From NCBI GenBank assembly GCA_051418075.1, contig JBPRGG010000134.1:12580-76579 (forward strand): DNA of 64,000 nt. The letters run 5' to 3'. This document shows, piece by piece, positions 1-9,067 of this stretch (the stretch's first letter is position 1; each line of letters opens with the position of its first letter). A model generated the notes under the pieces. It searched no databases and was not told the DNA's origin. It saw only the letters and a list, made by a program, of their open reading frames with translations. Source of the DNA: JBPRGG01 sp051418075. GTDB taxonomy: Bacteria; Bacteroidota; Bacteroidia; Cytophagales; Cyclobacteriaceae. The translations under genes were made by a program, and so were the position numbers.

Positions 1-134
1 AAAAACGTAAAAGAGACCTGATCCTGACCACTCAGGGAAAGACAGTGGTCTTCCTGAATAAATGGTTTCCTAAAATGATGGACAAAATTGTGTATAATCA
101 TATGGCTAAAGAGCCGAATTCACCCTTCAAATAG
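1..134 (+). CDS. SDR-family oxidoreductase, C-terminal fragment (gene starts before window)
   Basis: Open from the first base to the TAG at 132-134, giving about 43 residues that end in KEPNSPFK. The tail, with a GK-x-VVFLNKWFP segment and a final basic/aromatic helix, resembles the C-terminus of classical short-chain dehydrogenases of Bacteroidota, where the last helix follows the substrate-binding loop. The Rossmann motif and the YxxxK active site lie outside the window, so substrate and cofactor cannot be judged. The next gene starts only 6 bases later on the same strand, so the two are probably cotranscribed. Family assignment rests on this short tail alone. Confidence 0.5.
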   Translation, partial: KRKRDLILTTQGKTVVFLNKWFPKMMDKIVYNHMAKEPNSPFK

Positions 135-140
135 ACTGCT

Positions 141-1607
141 ATGAAAAGACTGTTTTTTTTCCTCCCCATCCTGCTTTTTTCTTTTGGAAAAGTGTATTGT
201 CAGATAAACTTTGATCAATATTTTACCGGTCAGGTCCTGAGAATTGATTATTTCCATATTGGAGATGCGGAACGAGAAATGGTGACCCTGGACCAGCTTT
301 ATCAATATGGGCAATGGCCCGGAAGTAAAAAAAACCTGATCGATGAACTGAATTACGGAGCCTATTATTACAAGGTCTATGAGGCTGCTTCTGAAAAACT
401 GATCTATTCTAAAGGTTTTGACAGTTATTTTAAAGAATATCAATTTACGGAGGTGGCCAGCGAGGGACAGCTTAAAACTTTTCATGAAACAGCCATTTTA
501 CCTTACCCCAGGCAGACTGTCATTTTTGCCCTGGAAAAAAGAAATCCTGAAGGGCAGTTTAAAGAAGTTTTCCGGGAAATCATTGATCCGGATGCCATCA
601 GGATCATCAAAAATATAGCGCCTGACCCCACAGTAAGGATTTTTCAAAGCCTGGATAATGGTGATATTCATCAAAAAGCAGATATTGCTATCATTGCTGA
701 AGGATATACCGTGGAGCAAATGAATAAATTTGAGGCTGACTTAGAACGATTTACCCAGGTTTTCTTTCAGTCTGAGCCTTGCCGGGCCAACAAGTCGAAA
801 TTCAATGTGTATGGCGTGTTTAAACCATCAGCTGAATCTGGTGTAGACCAACCCCGCTATGGTATTTATACCCAGTCAGCTGTGGAAGCCACTTTTAACT
901 CCATGGGTTCGGAAAGATACCTTCTCACTGAAGATAACAAGGCCTTGAGAAATATTGCCAGCCATGTGCCTTACGATGCGCTTTATATCATGGTCAATTC
1001 TGACCGCTATGGTGGAGGCGGCATATATAATTTTTACTGCACATTCACCTCTGATAATCAATGGAGCGAATACCTGATGGTGCATGAATTCGGCCATAGT
1101 TTTTTCGGGCTGGCTGATGAATATTATACTTCTTCGGTAGCTTACACAGACTTTTATCCGGCTGGTTATGAACCGGCTGAACCAAATATTACTGCCTTGA
1201 AGGATCCGGAAAACCTGAAGTGGAAGCACCTGGTAAAACCCTCTACCCCTATTCCCACTCCCTGGAATAAAGAAACCTATGATGCTGCCGATGTATTATG
1301 GCAAACAGACAGGTCTGAGTTGAATGAAAATACAGCCAGATTAAATAAAGCCAATGACCAGGAAGCGGCCGAAGAAGCGGAAAAAGTATATAACATTCGG
1401 GATCGGGAACATGCTCAGCATATGCAGGAGATGTTGGAGCAGAACCAGTATTATGGACAAGTTGGCGCTTTTGAAGGAGCTGGTTATGCTTCCACTGGAT
1501 TATACCGGCCTATGATCAATTGCATTATGTTTTCCAAAAGCACCCCGAATTTTTGTCTGGTTTGCCGCGAAGCCATGCAGAAGATCATTAACCGCTATGC
1601 TGAATAG
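141..1607 (+). CDS. Secreted M64-family (IgA peptidase-type) zinc metallopeptidase
   Basis: A 488-residue exported protein. The first 21 residues form a signal peptide (MKRLFFFLPILLFSFGKVYC then Q). The centre carries HEFGHSFFGLADEYY around residues 315-329, the extended zinc-binding motif HExxHxxxGxxDEY of peptidase family M64: His315 and His319 would bind zinc with Asp325, and Glu316 would be the general base. A block starting AIIAEGYT near residue 185 is also typical of the family. An N-terminal beta-rich region of about 150 residues precedes the catalytic domain. Length fits Bacteroidota M64 proteins. Named after an IgA-cleaving clostridial enzyme, members in environmental bacteria more likely digest general protein; the substrate here is unknown. 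It lies 6 bases after the SDR fragment and converges on the GDPD gene. Confidence 0.85.
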   Translation: MKRLFFFLPILLFSFGKVYCQINFDQYFTGQVLRIDYFHIGDAEREMVTLDQLYQYGQWPGSKKNLIDELNYGAYYYKVYEAASEKLIYSKGFDSYFKEYQFTEVASEGQLKTFHETAILPYPRQTVIFALEKRNPEGQFKEVFREIIDPDAIRIIKNIAPDPTVRIFQSLDNGDIHQKADIAIIAEGYTVEQMNKFEADLERFTQVFFQSEPCRANKSKFNVYGVFKPSAESGVDQPRYGIYTQSAVEATFNSMGSERYLLTEDNKALRNIASHVPYDALYIMVNSDRYGGGGIYNFYCTFTSDNQWSEYLMVHEFGHSFFGLADEYYTSSVAYTDFYPAGYEPAEPNITALKDPENLKWKHLVKPSTPIPTPWNKETYDAADVLWQTDRSELNENTARLNKANDQEAAEEAEKVYNIRDREHAQHMQEMLEQNQYYGQVGAFEGAGYASTGLYRPMINCIMFSKSTPNFCLVCREAMQKIINRYAE

Positions 1608-1619
1608 GAATATCCCGGT

Positions 1620-2414
1620 TTAGTCCAGATTCAGTTTTCCCATAAGGTATTGAGGCCTGTTAGTGGTAATACCTTTGACCCCCAGACTGATCATTTTAGC
1701 AGCTAATTGAGGATCATCCACGGTCCAGCAATACAAAGGCAGGTTGGCCTGTGAAATTTTCTGAGATGATTTAGCGGTAATTAAACCATGGTATAAATTC
1801 AAACCGGTAGCATCAGATTGATTTGTCTGATCAATGATTTTATCCCAGTTTTTAAGATTAGGTCCACCTAATAACCAGTACCTTGGTACTTCTGGTAAAT
1901 ATTCAGTCATTGCTGCTATCACCTGATAATGAAAGCTGATAATCACAACATTCTCCTTCTTTGGGTGCTGGTCCAGGATCTTTTGCAATACGGGCACTGT
2001 TTCCGGACCACTTTTAATTTCAATGAACAGCTTTTTATTTTCAGGAACAGTCTGAAGCACCTCTTCAATCAACGGGATTTTTTCTCCCTGGTAGCTGGTA
2101 TCTTTCCATGATCCAACCTCCAGCTGCCTTAATAGCTCTGAACCGGATTCTTTAACAATCAAATCCTCTCCTGCTGTTCGTCCGGTGGTTTTATCATGAA
2201 TTACCATCACCCGGTTGTCTTTACTCAGGTGAACATCTACTTCAACCGCATCGGCATTTCTCTGCCAGGCCAGATTTACTGCAGCCAAAGTATTTTCCGG
2301 GGCATCATAAGAGGCACCTCGATGAGCAATAATAGCAATCTGATTTTGAGCCATTCCCCACAGAGATGAAAAAATCATTAATAAAACACTGATTCCGCTG
2401 ATTATCATTTTCAT
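1620..2414 (-). CDS. Exported glycerophosphodiester phosphodiesterase
   Basis: Glycerophosphodiester phosphodiesterases hydrolyse deacylated phospholipids to sn-glycerol 3-phosphate and an alcohol. The sequence shows the GDPD signature: AHRGAS followed by PENT, then AVEVDVHLSKD with metal-binding acidic residues, VIHD, and IEIKSG in a TIM-barrel order; C-terminal CWTVDD and GVKGITTNRP complete the fold. Residues 1-22 from MKMIISG to WGMAQ are a signal peptide, so the enzyme acts in the periplasm or outside. The reading frame opens at a TTG at 2420, but the ATG at 2414 gives a cleaner signal peptide and is preferred. It converges on the M64 gene with 12 bases between; dapA lies upstream on the same strand. 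Confidence 0.88.
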   Translation of the reverse strand: MKMIISGISVLLMIFSSLWGMAQNQIAIIAHRGASYDAPENTLAAVNLAWQRNADAVEVDVHLSKDNRVMVIHDKTTGRTAGEDLIVKESGSELLRQLEVGSWKDTSYQGEKIPLIEEVLQTVPENKKLFIEIKSGPETVPVLQKILDQHPKKENVVIISFHYQVIAAMTEYLPEVPRYWLLGGPNLKNWDKIIDQTNQSDATGLNLYHGLITAKSSQKISQANLPLYCWTVDDPQLAAKMISLGVKGITTNRPQYLMGKLNLD

Positions 2415-2501
2415 AAACAAACCTACTTAAAACAGTCCTGTCTGGTATATTCCTTGATGACGAAATGGTCAATTTTCTTTAAATATGGCAGAAATTAAAG
2501 T

Positions 2502-3452
2502 CTATATCAAGCCAGATAAAATATTTTCCACTTCAAAGCCATCCTTTTGCAAACCCTGTTTCATTTCCCGGGCTATCTGAGTGATTTGATCCACTTTGTC
2601 CCTGGTGATGGTTTTTAAGGGCAGTCTGCAGGGTCCCGCAGCCATACCTGCAGCATTCATAAATGATTTGATCACAGCCGGATTAGCTCCAAACTTCAAC
2701 AAGGATCGACTGAATCCAAACAGTCTGTTGTTCAGTTTCTGGGCTTTTTCCACTTCGCCCTGAAGATAGAAATCCACCAGGTCCCGGGTAAGTTGAGGTA
2801 CGATATTGGCAGCCACTGATACTACTCCCAATCCACCTACGGACAGGATCGGTAATGTCAGGGAATCATCTCCCGATAAAACAGAAAAATAAGGGTTGAA
2901 ATCTTCGGCCAGAATGACGGTTTCAGTAATCTGGTCCAGGTCGCCATTGGAGGCTTTCAGCCCGGCCAGGTTTTTGCAACTTTCACCGATCTCTTTGATG
3001 GTTACCGGTTCCACATTGATTCCTGTGCGGCCGGGAATATTATAAAGGATCATGGGTATATCCAGATCATCCAGTAGTTTAAAATGCTCGATCAAACCAT
3101 CCGGAGTAGGTTTATTGTAGTATGGAGCCACCACCAACACTGCATCCACACCCAGATTTTTGGCATGTTCGGTCAGGATCATTGCTTCACGGGTAGAATT
3201 GGACCCGGTTCCGGCTATTACTTTAATATTAAATTCCCGGGCAGCCTCCACGGTGGTTTTGATCACCTGGTTATGCTCATCTATGGATAAAGTGGGGGAC
3301 TCCCCGGTGGTCCCACAAGGTAATACAGCGTATGTGCCATTTTCTGCCTGGAATTTTACCAGTTCCCGGATCTTATCATAATTGACCGACTGGTCTTTAT
3401 CCTCATTAAAAGGTGTCACTAGGGCCACAATGCTGCCATGAATTCTTTCCAT
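2502..3452 (-). CDS. dapA: 4-hydroxy-tetrahydrodipicolinate synthase
   Basis: DapA condenses pyruvate with aspartate semialdehyde in the first committed step of lysine and meso-diaminopimelate synthesis. Visible landmarks: GSIVALVTPF at the N-terminus, the GTTGESPTLS loop, APYYNKP, YNIPGRTG with catalytic Tyr137, and the Schiff-base lysine in LAGLKASNGD (Lys166, counted from the ATG at 3452). The GRTG arginine after the tyrosine favours DapA over N-acetylneuraminate lyase, its close relative. The reading frame extends upstream to a TTG at 3470, but the ATG at 3452 aligns with the usual start. At 316 residues it is slightly longer than the usual 290-300, with the excess at the C-terminus. Cytoplasmic, probably monocistronic. 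Confidence 0.9.
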   Translation of the reverse strand: MERIHGSIVALVTPFNEDKDQSVNYDKIRELVKFQAENGTYAVLPCGTTGESPTLSIDEHNQVIKTTVEAAREFNIKVIAGTGSNSTREAMILTEHAKNLGVDAVLVVAPYYNKPTPDGLIEHFKLLDDLDIPMILYNIPGRTGINVEPVTIKEIGESCKNLAGLKASNGDLDQITETVILAEDFNPYFSVLSGDDSLTLPILSVGGLGVVSVAANIVPQLTRDLVDFYLQGEVEKAQKLNNRLFGFSRSLLKFGANPAVIKSFMNAAGMAAGPCRLPLKTITRDKVDQITQIAREMKQGLQKDGFEVENILSGLI

Positions 3453-3470
3453 GAATGTTTCAGTTTTCAA

Positions 3471-3831
3471 TTAAGCCCGCAATTTACGGAAATATAATTA
3501 ATTGTTGCAGCGTAAAAAGTCAGATTTTATTTCTAAAGCTATGGATGGTTTCCTGATGATTTTGTCAGCTACTATAAGTTTGTGATGGTTTAAAAATTTT
3601 TGTATGGTTTCCATTGGAAGGCTATTATTTTTCATTCCTTTTGCGTTCCCGATGCTTCTTTGCATTTTAACCTTCATCCTTAGCTATTTTTAATATAATT
3701 TTTTTGATTATCACATAATCTTTTTATTGCAAAAGCATCGGGGATATAATTTGAAAAGCTGAGTTAGATCTTAAATTAAGCCCGGCTATTTACAAATTAT
3801 AGCCAGGCTTCAAATAAACAATCTTCTTTTT
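3471..3831. other. Intergenic region between dapA and the fucosidase gene
   Basis: No gene is supported here. Two structures stand out: a fucosidase-side hairpin at 3778-3810 and an imperfect inverted repeat with arms at 3648-3664 and 3727-3742. The rest is AT-rich. The dapA promoter should lie in the left part, but I could not place a TAnnTTTG box on the minus strand with confidence. Confidence 0.5.
3778..3810 (-). terminator. Hairpin after the fucosidase gene
   Basis: Arms AAGCCCGGCTAT (3778-3789) and ATAGCCAGGCTT (3799-3810) pair over 12 positions around a 9-base loop. On the minus strand the single mismatch becomes a U-G wobble, so the fold is better for the fucosidase transcript, which ends at 3832. 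The following U tract is weak, so termination may be partial. Confidence 0.5.
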
Positions 3832-5232
3832 CTAAATTGCTGTGCCCGGCGATACTTCCAGCACCACTACTGTAGCAATCGGATCAACCGGTTGGGCCGG
3901 CAGTCTAATGGTACCTTCTTCATTGACTTCAAGCTGATTGGAAGGATCAGCCAATAGATAGGCTTTCTCCACAGTTGAGATGCCATCCAGACGAAGGGTC
4001 TGATCCTGTGGCCAGTCGAAAATATGGGCATATACTTTTCCTTCTTTCTGGGTATATCTACCCCAGGATGGTTTATCCACCGGGCTGGCCTGAGCTTCAT
4101 AAATAGCCTCTCCATTTACTTCCAACCAGTCTCCCATGGCAGACAGTCTTTCCACACTGGGTGGCGGTATTTCACCTTCTGCAGTGGGACCAACATTCAG
4201 CAGAAAATTTCCTCCTTTTGACACAATATCCACCAGGTTCCGGATCAGGGTGGTGTCTGATTTCCAATTATGATCAAACGATTTATAACCCCAGGTGTCG
4301 TTCATGGTCATACAGGACTCCCACTCCACTCCGGCTACACCTGTAGCTGGTATTTCTTGCTCCGGTGTACCAAAATCACCGGCAAAATCACCCTCTGCAT
4401 CCAGCCCTTCCATACCTCTACGGCCTTTGTCAACCCGGTTATTGATGATGATATCCGGCTGAAGGTTTCTGATATAATTATACAGATCCTTACCCATTTC
4501 TGAAGTATAATCCGGTATCCATTCTCCATCAAACCATAATACAGCTATATCGCCATAGTTTGTCAGCAGTTCTTTCAGCTGCGGCTTCATGAATTCTTCC
4601 ACATACCTTTCAAAATTAGGATTAACCTTATCACTATCCCGCCCCTGGTTGTAATTAGGCTCCCAGATGGCCTGGGCATCAGGATGATGCCAATCCATTA
4701 TACTGTGGTAAAAACCTAATTTTATGCCTTCCTTACGGCAGGCCTCAGCTAATTCCTTCAGGATATCCTGGTTATAAGGCGTGGCATCAATAATATCCCA
4801 GTCCGTTACTTCAGAATCCCATAGGGCGAATCCGTCATGATGTTTAGAAGTTATTATAATATACTTCATGCCTGCATTCTTGGCGATATTCACCCATTCC
4901 TCTGCATTAAATTTTACCGGATTGAACTGGCCGGCAAACTCTTCATATTCTGAAATAGGAATGTTTAAATGATGCATGATCCATTCTCCAATGCGTTCAG
5001 ATCTTTCCCCTTTATACTCTCCTGCCGGAACAGCATATAAGCCCCAGTGGATGAACATGCCAAACCGGGCATCTTTCCACCAATTCATTCGTTCAGCTTT
5101 TTCTGCTGAGGTTTCCTGTAAATAATCGTTTGTTTCCATGGTAGTGTCCTCCTGTTCATTGGATTGATTCTGATTGGAAGTACAACCAGCCAGGAATAAA
5201 ATAACCAGGCTAAAAATCATTAGTTTTTTCAT
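3832..5232 (-). CDS. GH29 alpha-L-fucosidase, lipoprotein
   Basis: GH29 enzymes remove alpha-linked L-fucose with retention of configuration. The signal peptide ends in a lipobox (FLAGC, Cys17), so the protein is probably anchored in a membrane. The catalytic barrel starts with WWKDARFGMFIHWGLYAVPAG, followed by YIIITSKHHDGFALWDS, which binds fucose, and KLGFYHSIMDWHHPD. The nucleophile is probably Asp235 in VLWFDGEW. The C-terminal 90 or so residues form the beta-sandwich expected in the family. Length of 466 residues is normal. The acid/base residue is poorly conserved across GH29 and I could not assign it. The gene is divergent from the PIG-L deacetylase gene and may share its regulatory region. 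Confidence 0.9.
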   Translation of the reverse strand: MKKLMIFSLVILFLAGCTSNQNQSNEQEDTTMETNDYLQETSAEKAERMNWWKDARFGMFIHWGLYAVPAGEYKGERSERIGEWIMHHLNIPISEYEEFAGQFNPVKFNAEEWVNIAKNAGMKYIIITSKHHDGFALWDSEVTDWDIIDATPYNQDILKELAEACRKEGIKLGFYHSIMDWHHPDAQAIWEPNYNQGRDSDKVNPNFERYVEEFMKPQLKELLTNYGDIAVLWFDGEWIPDYTSEMGKDLYNYIRNLQPDIIINNRVDKGRRGMEGLDAEGDFAGDFGTPEQEIPATGVAGVEWESCMTMNDTWGYKSFDHNWKSDTTLIRNLVDIVSKGGNFLLNVGPTAEGEIPPPSVERLSAMGDWLEVNGEAIYEAQASPVDKPSWGRYTQKEGKVYAHIFDWPQDQTLRLDGISTVEKAYLLADPSNQLEVNEEGTIRLPAQPVDPIATVVVLEVSPGTAI

Positions 5233-5419
5233 AAGTCTTTGGGTTTGTTTCTCCGGATTCTAAAATAAGTAAAATTACAATCAAATTAAAATCTTAGCGT
5301 ATAATTTACGCTTTGACTCATAACCTTCATCTGTTTTTTTGAAGCTAAGGTCTGATTCAATATATTTAATAGGAATTCTAATTCATAATTAAGTTAAGAT
5401 CAACTAAAAAATAACTACT

Positions 5420-6262
5420 ATGAAAAAAACGCTCATTATTATTATCTTCCTGTCCCTCTGCTTGAAGGCATTTAGCCAAATGGAACCGGAAACACCGGTT
5501 GACCAGTGGACCAACAAAAAGATCCTGCTGATTGGGGCTCATCCGGATGATGACTCTTATTCCTATGGTACCCTGGCCATGTTGCAGGAAAACGGAAACC
5601 AAATCCATGTGCTGATTATGACCACGGGTAATGTGGGCACCAAAGATCCTAATCTGAGCCGGGATGACCTGGCAAAAATACGACGCCAGGAGGAAATCAA
5701 TGCGCTGGCCGATCTGGGAATACCAGAAGATCATTACATCAACCTGGGATATACTGATGGTATGTTGGAATTTGCTGATAAGGAAGAAGTGGTAAGACAA
5801 TTGGTGTATCATATCCGGGAAATACAGCCGGATGTATTATTTGCCTTTGATCCTGGCTATGGATATCAGCGGTGGCGTAAATCAGATCACCGGGCTGCCT
5901 CCTACTTAGCTGCTGATGCAGCCAGGGCAGCAGAATGGCGGCTTCTATTTCCCGGCCAAATCATTCATGATGGATTGGAGGCCCATGTGATCCCGGAATA
6001 CATGTTTTATGATTCTGTGGAAGAGGATGTCAATCTATGGGTGGATATTTCAGGTTTCGAGCAAAAAAAGATTGATGCCACTTCCCGGCACCTGAGCCAG
6101 TTCAGTTCAGCCTGGGAAAATTACCAGGAAAACCTGCCTCAGGCAGAAATAGATGACCTGAAAAACCGGGTCAAACAAAGAATTAAAACTAAAGAGGGAA
6201 AACCAGTGGAGTACTTTCGCTATTATACCGGAATTCCCGATGGCATCGGAAAAAGACAATAA
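5420..6262 (+). CDS. Exported PIG-L/LmbE-family deacetylase
   Basis: PIG-L family enzymes are zinc-dependent deacetylases acting on N-acetylated sugars or related amides. A signal peptide (MKKTLIIIIFLSLCLKAFSQ) precedes the domain, which opens with LLIGAHPDDDSYSYGTLAML; the AHPDDD motif (His41, Asp43, Asp44) supplies a zinc ligand and the general base. A second metal-ligand region is SDHRAASYLAADAAR around residue 155. The 280-residue length fits one catalytic domain. Being exported beside a fucosidase, esterase and sulfatase, it may deacetylate amino-sugar-containing glycans, but this is inference from neighbours. A weak hairpin follows the stop codon. Confidence 0.82.
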   Translation: MKKTLIIIIFLSLCLKAFSQMEPETPVDQWTNKKILLIGAHPDDDSYSYGTLAMLQENGNQIHVLIMTTGNVGTKDPNLSRDDLAKIRRQEEINALADLGIPEDHYINLGYTDGMLEFADKEEVVRQLVYHIREIQPDVLFAFDPGYGYQRWRKSDHRAASYLAADAARAAEWRLLFPGQIIHDGLEAHVIPEYMFYDSVEEDVNLWVDISGFEQKKIDATSRHLSQFSSAWENYQENLPQAEIDDLKNRVKQRIKTKEGKPVEYFRYYTGIPDGIGKRQ

Positions 6263-6271
6263 TGTAGATTT

Positions 6272-6304
6272 TACCAGCTCAAATTAAAAGTTTCTGGTAC
6301 TTTT
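6272..6304 (+). terminator. Weak hairpin after the deacetylase gene
   Basis: TACCAG (6272-6277) and CTGGTA (6294-6299) can pair around a 16-base AT-rich loop and are followed by CTTTT. The stem is only 6 base pairs, so this is a tentative terminator. Confidence 0.3.
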
Positions 6305-6317
6305 ATCAGGTTTATAT

Positions 6318-6325
6318 TAAATTTG
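6318..6325 (+). promoter_or_regulatory. Possible -7 box upstream of the esterase gene
   Basis: TAAATTTG matches the Bacteroidota -7 consensus TAnnTTTG and lies 25 bases before the ATG at 6350. No good TTTG is present 19-21 bases upstream, so this is a half-supported promoter. Confidence 0.3.
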
Positions 6326-6349
6326 ATCTAAAGCCTATCTTATTTTATT

Positions 6350-7516
6350 ATGAAAAATGTTTTAGATCAAATTTTAATTATTTTTTTATTACTGAACTCC
6401 TTTAATGGTTTAGCTCAAACAAACATGCTTTGCCAGGGTCGTTACTGGACGGAAGATGAAGCCAACCTCAAAATGAAGGAGTTCAGCCGGCAATGGCATG
6501 ATAAGGCCAGTTGGGAAGCCAGGGCAGAAATGATCAGAGAGGGGCTGATCAAAGGAATGAAACTGGAACAAATGCCGGATATCAAAGGAAATTTCAACCC
6601 CATTATCAGGAACTATCGGGAAATGGATGGCTATTCAGTAGAAAATATAGCCATTGAAAGTTTTCCCGGATTCTATATTACCGGAAATCTCTATCGGCCA
6701 TTGGCTAAAAGTGATCAGTATCCGGCCATTCTATGTCCCCACGGACATAAAGAAGACAAAAGGCTGATTGAAGATGTACAGGTAAGAAGTGCGGTTTTGG
6801 CCAGGATGGGTGCCATTGTATTTGCCTATGACATGGTAGGTCGGGGGGAAGCCTTGCAGGTGGATCATTATATACCCATTGCTTTACTTTTGCAAACCTG
6901 GAACAGCCGTAGAGTACTTGAATACCTGCTGGACAGGGATGATGTAGATCCCGAACGCATTGGTATGACCGGTGGTTCCGGTGGAGGCACTCAAACTTTT
7001 ATGCTGGCCGCAATTGATGACCGGATCAAAGTGTCAGTGCCGGTAGTACAGGTATCAGCCCATTTTTTTGGCGGATGCGTTTGCGAGAGTGGTATGCCGG
7101 TACATAAAAGTGAGAATCATCAAACCAATAACGTAGAAATTGCCGCTCTTTGCGCTCCCAGACCAATGTTGTTGATTTCCAATGGCGCAGACTGGACCCG
7201 AAATACTCCCCGGGTTGAATATCCGTATATACAAAAAGTTTACGCTTTGTATGATGCTGAACATAAAGCAGAACATGTTCACCTGCCTGCAGAAATTCAT
7301 GATTATGGCTACAGTAAACGCACAGCAGCTTATAATTTCCTGGCCCACCATCTTGGTCTGAATTACCGGGCCATACCTTATCAGAATGGTTATCAGGAAG
7401 ATTTTGTGAAGGTATTACCTAAACAGGATCTGATGGTATTTACACCAGAAAATCCCTGGCCGGCAGATGCTTTGATGGGTGATCAGGCTGTTATGGATTA
7501 CCTGGATATCAGGTAA
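6350..7516 (+). CDS. Exported alpha/beta-hydrolase, acetylxylan-esterase-like
   Basis: A 388-residue protein with a signal peptide ending near LNGLAQ-type residues at about 23. The alpha/beta-hydrolase core is clear: PAILCPHGH forms the oxyanion region, the nucleophile elbow is GMTGGSGGGTQ with Ser210, and a candidate catalytic histidine is His317 in AEIHDYGY; an acid residue probably sits in the ISNGADWT segment. The domain resembles the large exported esterases of Bacteroidota that deacylate plant or algal polysaccharides. A four-residue GGCVCESG stretch after the nucleophile may form a disulfide. Neighbours (fucosidase, deacetylase, sulfatase) support a carbohydrate esterase role, but the acyl group removed is unknown. 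Confidence 0.72.
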   Translation: MKNVLDQILIIFLLLNSFNGLAQTNMLCQGRYWTEDEANLKMKEFSRQWHDKASWEARAEMIREGLIKGMKLEQMPDIKGNFNPIIRNYREMDGYSVENIAIESFPGFYITGNLYRPLAKSDQYPAILCPHGHKEDKRLIEDVQVRSAVLARMGAIVFAYDMVGRGEALQVDHYIPIALLLQTWNSRRVLEYLLDRDDVDPERIGMTGGSGGGTQTFMLAAIDDRIKVSVPVVQVSAHFFGGCVCESGMPVHKSENHQTNNVEIAALCAPRPMLLISNGADWTRNTPRVEYPYIQKVYALYDAEHKAEHVHLPAEIHDYGYSKRTAAYNFLAHHLGLNYRAIPYQNGYQEDFVKVLPKQDLMVFTPENPWPADALMGDQAVMDYLDIR

Positions 7517-7576
7517 TCCCAATCCCTGCTTTTAGCCCTGATATACTTCTGCCCGATTGAAAAATCAGTAATTCTT

Positions 7577-7604
7577 AACCTTAAACTGAAGGTTTTATTT
7601 TTTT
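7577..7604 (+). terminator. Hairpin with T tract after the esterase gene
   Basis: AACCTT (7577-7582), loop AAACTG and AAGGTT (7589-7594) form a 6-base-pair stem followed by TTATTTTTTT. The T tract is good and the stem short. It would separate the esterase gene from the sulfatase gene. Confidence 0.45.
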
Positions 7605-7678
7605 CAGGTGACTGCATTGTTATCACAAAATAACCGAAATCTTTAACCCTTCCCGGATTTTTGGTATTTTAGCCTAAT

Positions 7679-9067
7679 ATGCGTAAAAATATGAAATTCC
7701 TGAATTTAAATCCCGGCCTAACCAAGCATTGGTTATTACTGTTTTTAATTGCCTGTCAACCTGAATCCAACCAGGAAGAAAGCCTGTTTACGGACCGGCC
7801 TCCCAATATTATATTCATCATGGCTGATGATCTGGGATACGGCGATTTAGGCAGTTATGGGCAAAAACTGATCCAAACTCCAAACCTGGACCAGATAGCA
7901 GCAGAAGGCATCAGATTTACCCAGGCTTATGCCGGTTCCACGGTTTGCGCTCCTTCCCGCAGTGTATTAATGACGGGGCAACATACCGGCCACACCAGGG
8001 TTAGGGGTAATTTTGCCAAAGTAGGTGGGGTACCACCCCAGGGTCGTCTACCCCTGATGGCGGAAGATACTACTGTGGCTGAAGTTTTAAAACAAGCTGG
8101 CTATATCAATGGTATTACCGGGAAATGGGGACTGGGAGAGCCTGGCTCCAGTGGCATTCCAACCAGGCAGGGGTTTGATCAGTGGCTTGGTTATCTCAAC
8201 CAGAGAAATGCCCACAGTTATTATCCGGAATATTTATGGCGAAACCAGGATTCTCTGGTGCTGGAAGGCAATCTGAATGGGCAAAGGCAGGTTTATACCC
8301 ATGAACTGTTTACGGATTTTGCCCTGAATTTTATACAGGAAAATAAAGACACTACCTTCTTCCTTTATCTTCCCTATACGATTCCACATGATGCCCTGGA
8401 AGTACCTGATCAGGACCCATACCAGCTTAGGGAATGGACAGAACAGCAAAAAACCTACGCTGCCATGGTGACCAGGATGGATAAAGATGTGGGTATGATC
8501 CTTAGTTTATTAAAAGAACTGAATATTGATGATAATACCGTCACATTTTTCTGTTCTGATAATGGCGCGGCCCGACGATGGGAAGATCTGTTTAATAGTT
8601 CCGGACAATTAAAAGGAAATAAAAGAGATATGTATGAAGGTGGAATCCGTACCCCCATGATCGTCAGATACCCGGGAAAGATCAAACCCAGACTGGATCA
8701 GAATACTGTCTGGTATTTTGCCGATGTGTTACCTACCCTGGCTGATTTTGCCGGAGTAAATCCACCTCGAAATATAGATGGCATCAGCCTTTATCCCATC
8801 CTTATGGAAGAAGAAGTTCGATTACCTGAACGATTCCTATATTGGGAATTCTATGAAAGGGGTTTTCAACAAGCAGTTCGCTGGAAAAACTGGAAGGCGG
8901 TAAAATTATCTTCCCAGGCTGACTGGGAACTTTACGATCTGTCCATTGATATTTCAGAAAACAATGATCTGTCTGGGATGCATCCGGAAGTGTTGGCAGT
9001 TATAGAAGCTTATGTGGAAATCCATCGGGAAGATTCACCCCACTGGCCCAATCCACAGGGCGAATAA
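7679..9067 (+). CDS. Formylglycine-dependent sulfatase, probable lipoprotein
   Basis: Type I sulfatases hydrolyse sulfate esters using a formylglycine made from Cys or Ser in a C/S-x-P/A-x-R motif. Here the motif is VCAPSRSVLMTG with Cys90, and NIIFIMADDLGYGDLG supplies the first metal-binding aspartates. GKWGLG and FCSDNGA are further conserved blocks; the second provides the Asp-Asn metal ligands. The N-terminus has a hydrophobic stretch ending in FLIAC, a lipobox, so membrane anchoring is likely. An ATG 12 bases downstream is an alternative start. At 462 residues it has the usual length. Maturation needs a formylglycine-generating enzyme, not in this window. Close to a fucosidase, so a fucoidan-like substrate is possible but unproven. 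Confidence 0.88.
   Translation: MRKNMKFLNLNPGLTKHWLLLFLIACQPESNQEESLFTDRPPNIIFIMADDLGYGDLGSYGQKLIQTPNLDQIAAEGIRFTQAYAGSTVCAPSRSVLMTGQHTGHTRVRGNFAKVGGVPPQGRLPLMAEDTTVAEVLKQAGYINGITGKWGLGEPGSSGIPTRQGFDQWLGYLNQRNAHSYYPEYLWRNQDSLVLEGNLNGQRQVYTHELFTDFALNFIQENKDTTFFLYLPYTIPHDALEVPDQDPYQLREWTEQQKTYAAMVTRMDKDVGMILSLLKELNIDDNTVTFFCSDNGAARRWEDLFNSSGQLKGNKRDMYEGGIRTPMIVRYPGKIKPRLDQNTVWYFADVLPTLADFAGVNPPRNIDGISLYPILMEEEVRLPERFLYWEFYERGFQQAVRWKNWKAVKLSSQADWELYDLSIDISENNDLSGMHPEVLAVIEAYVEIHREDSPHWPNPQGE

Noticed and set aside
2418..2425. CAAACCTA, a minus-strand TAnnTTTG box, as a promoter for the GDPD gene
   Set aside because: It would place the start of transcription inside the coding region, only a few bases from the ATG at 2414.
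2502..3452. Reading dapA as an N-acetylneuraminate lyase
   Set aside because: The YNIPGRTG arginine and the overall block order fit DapA; no sialic-acid genes are nearby.
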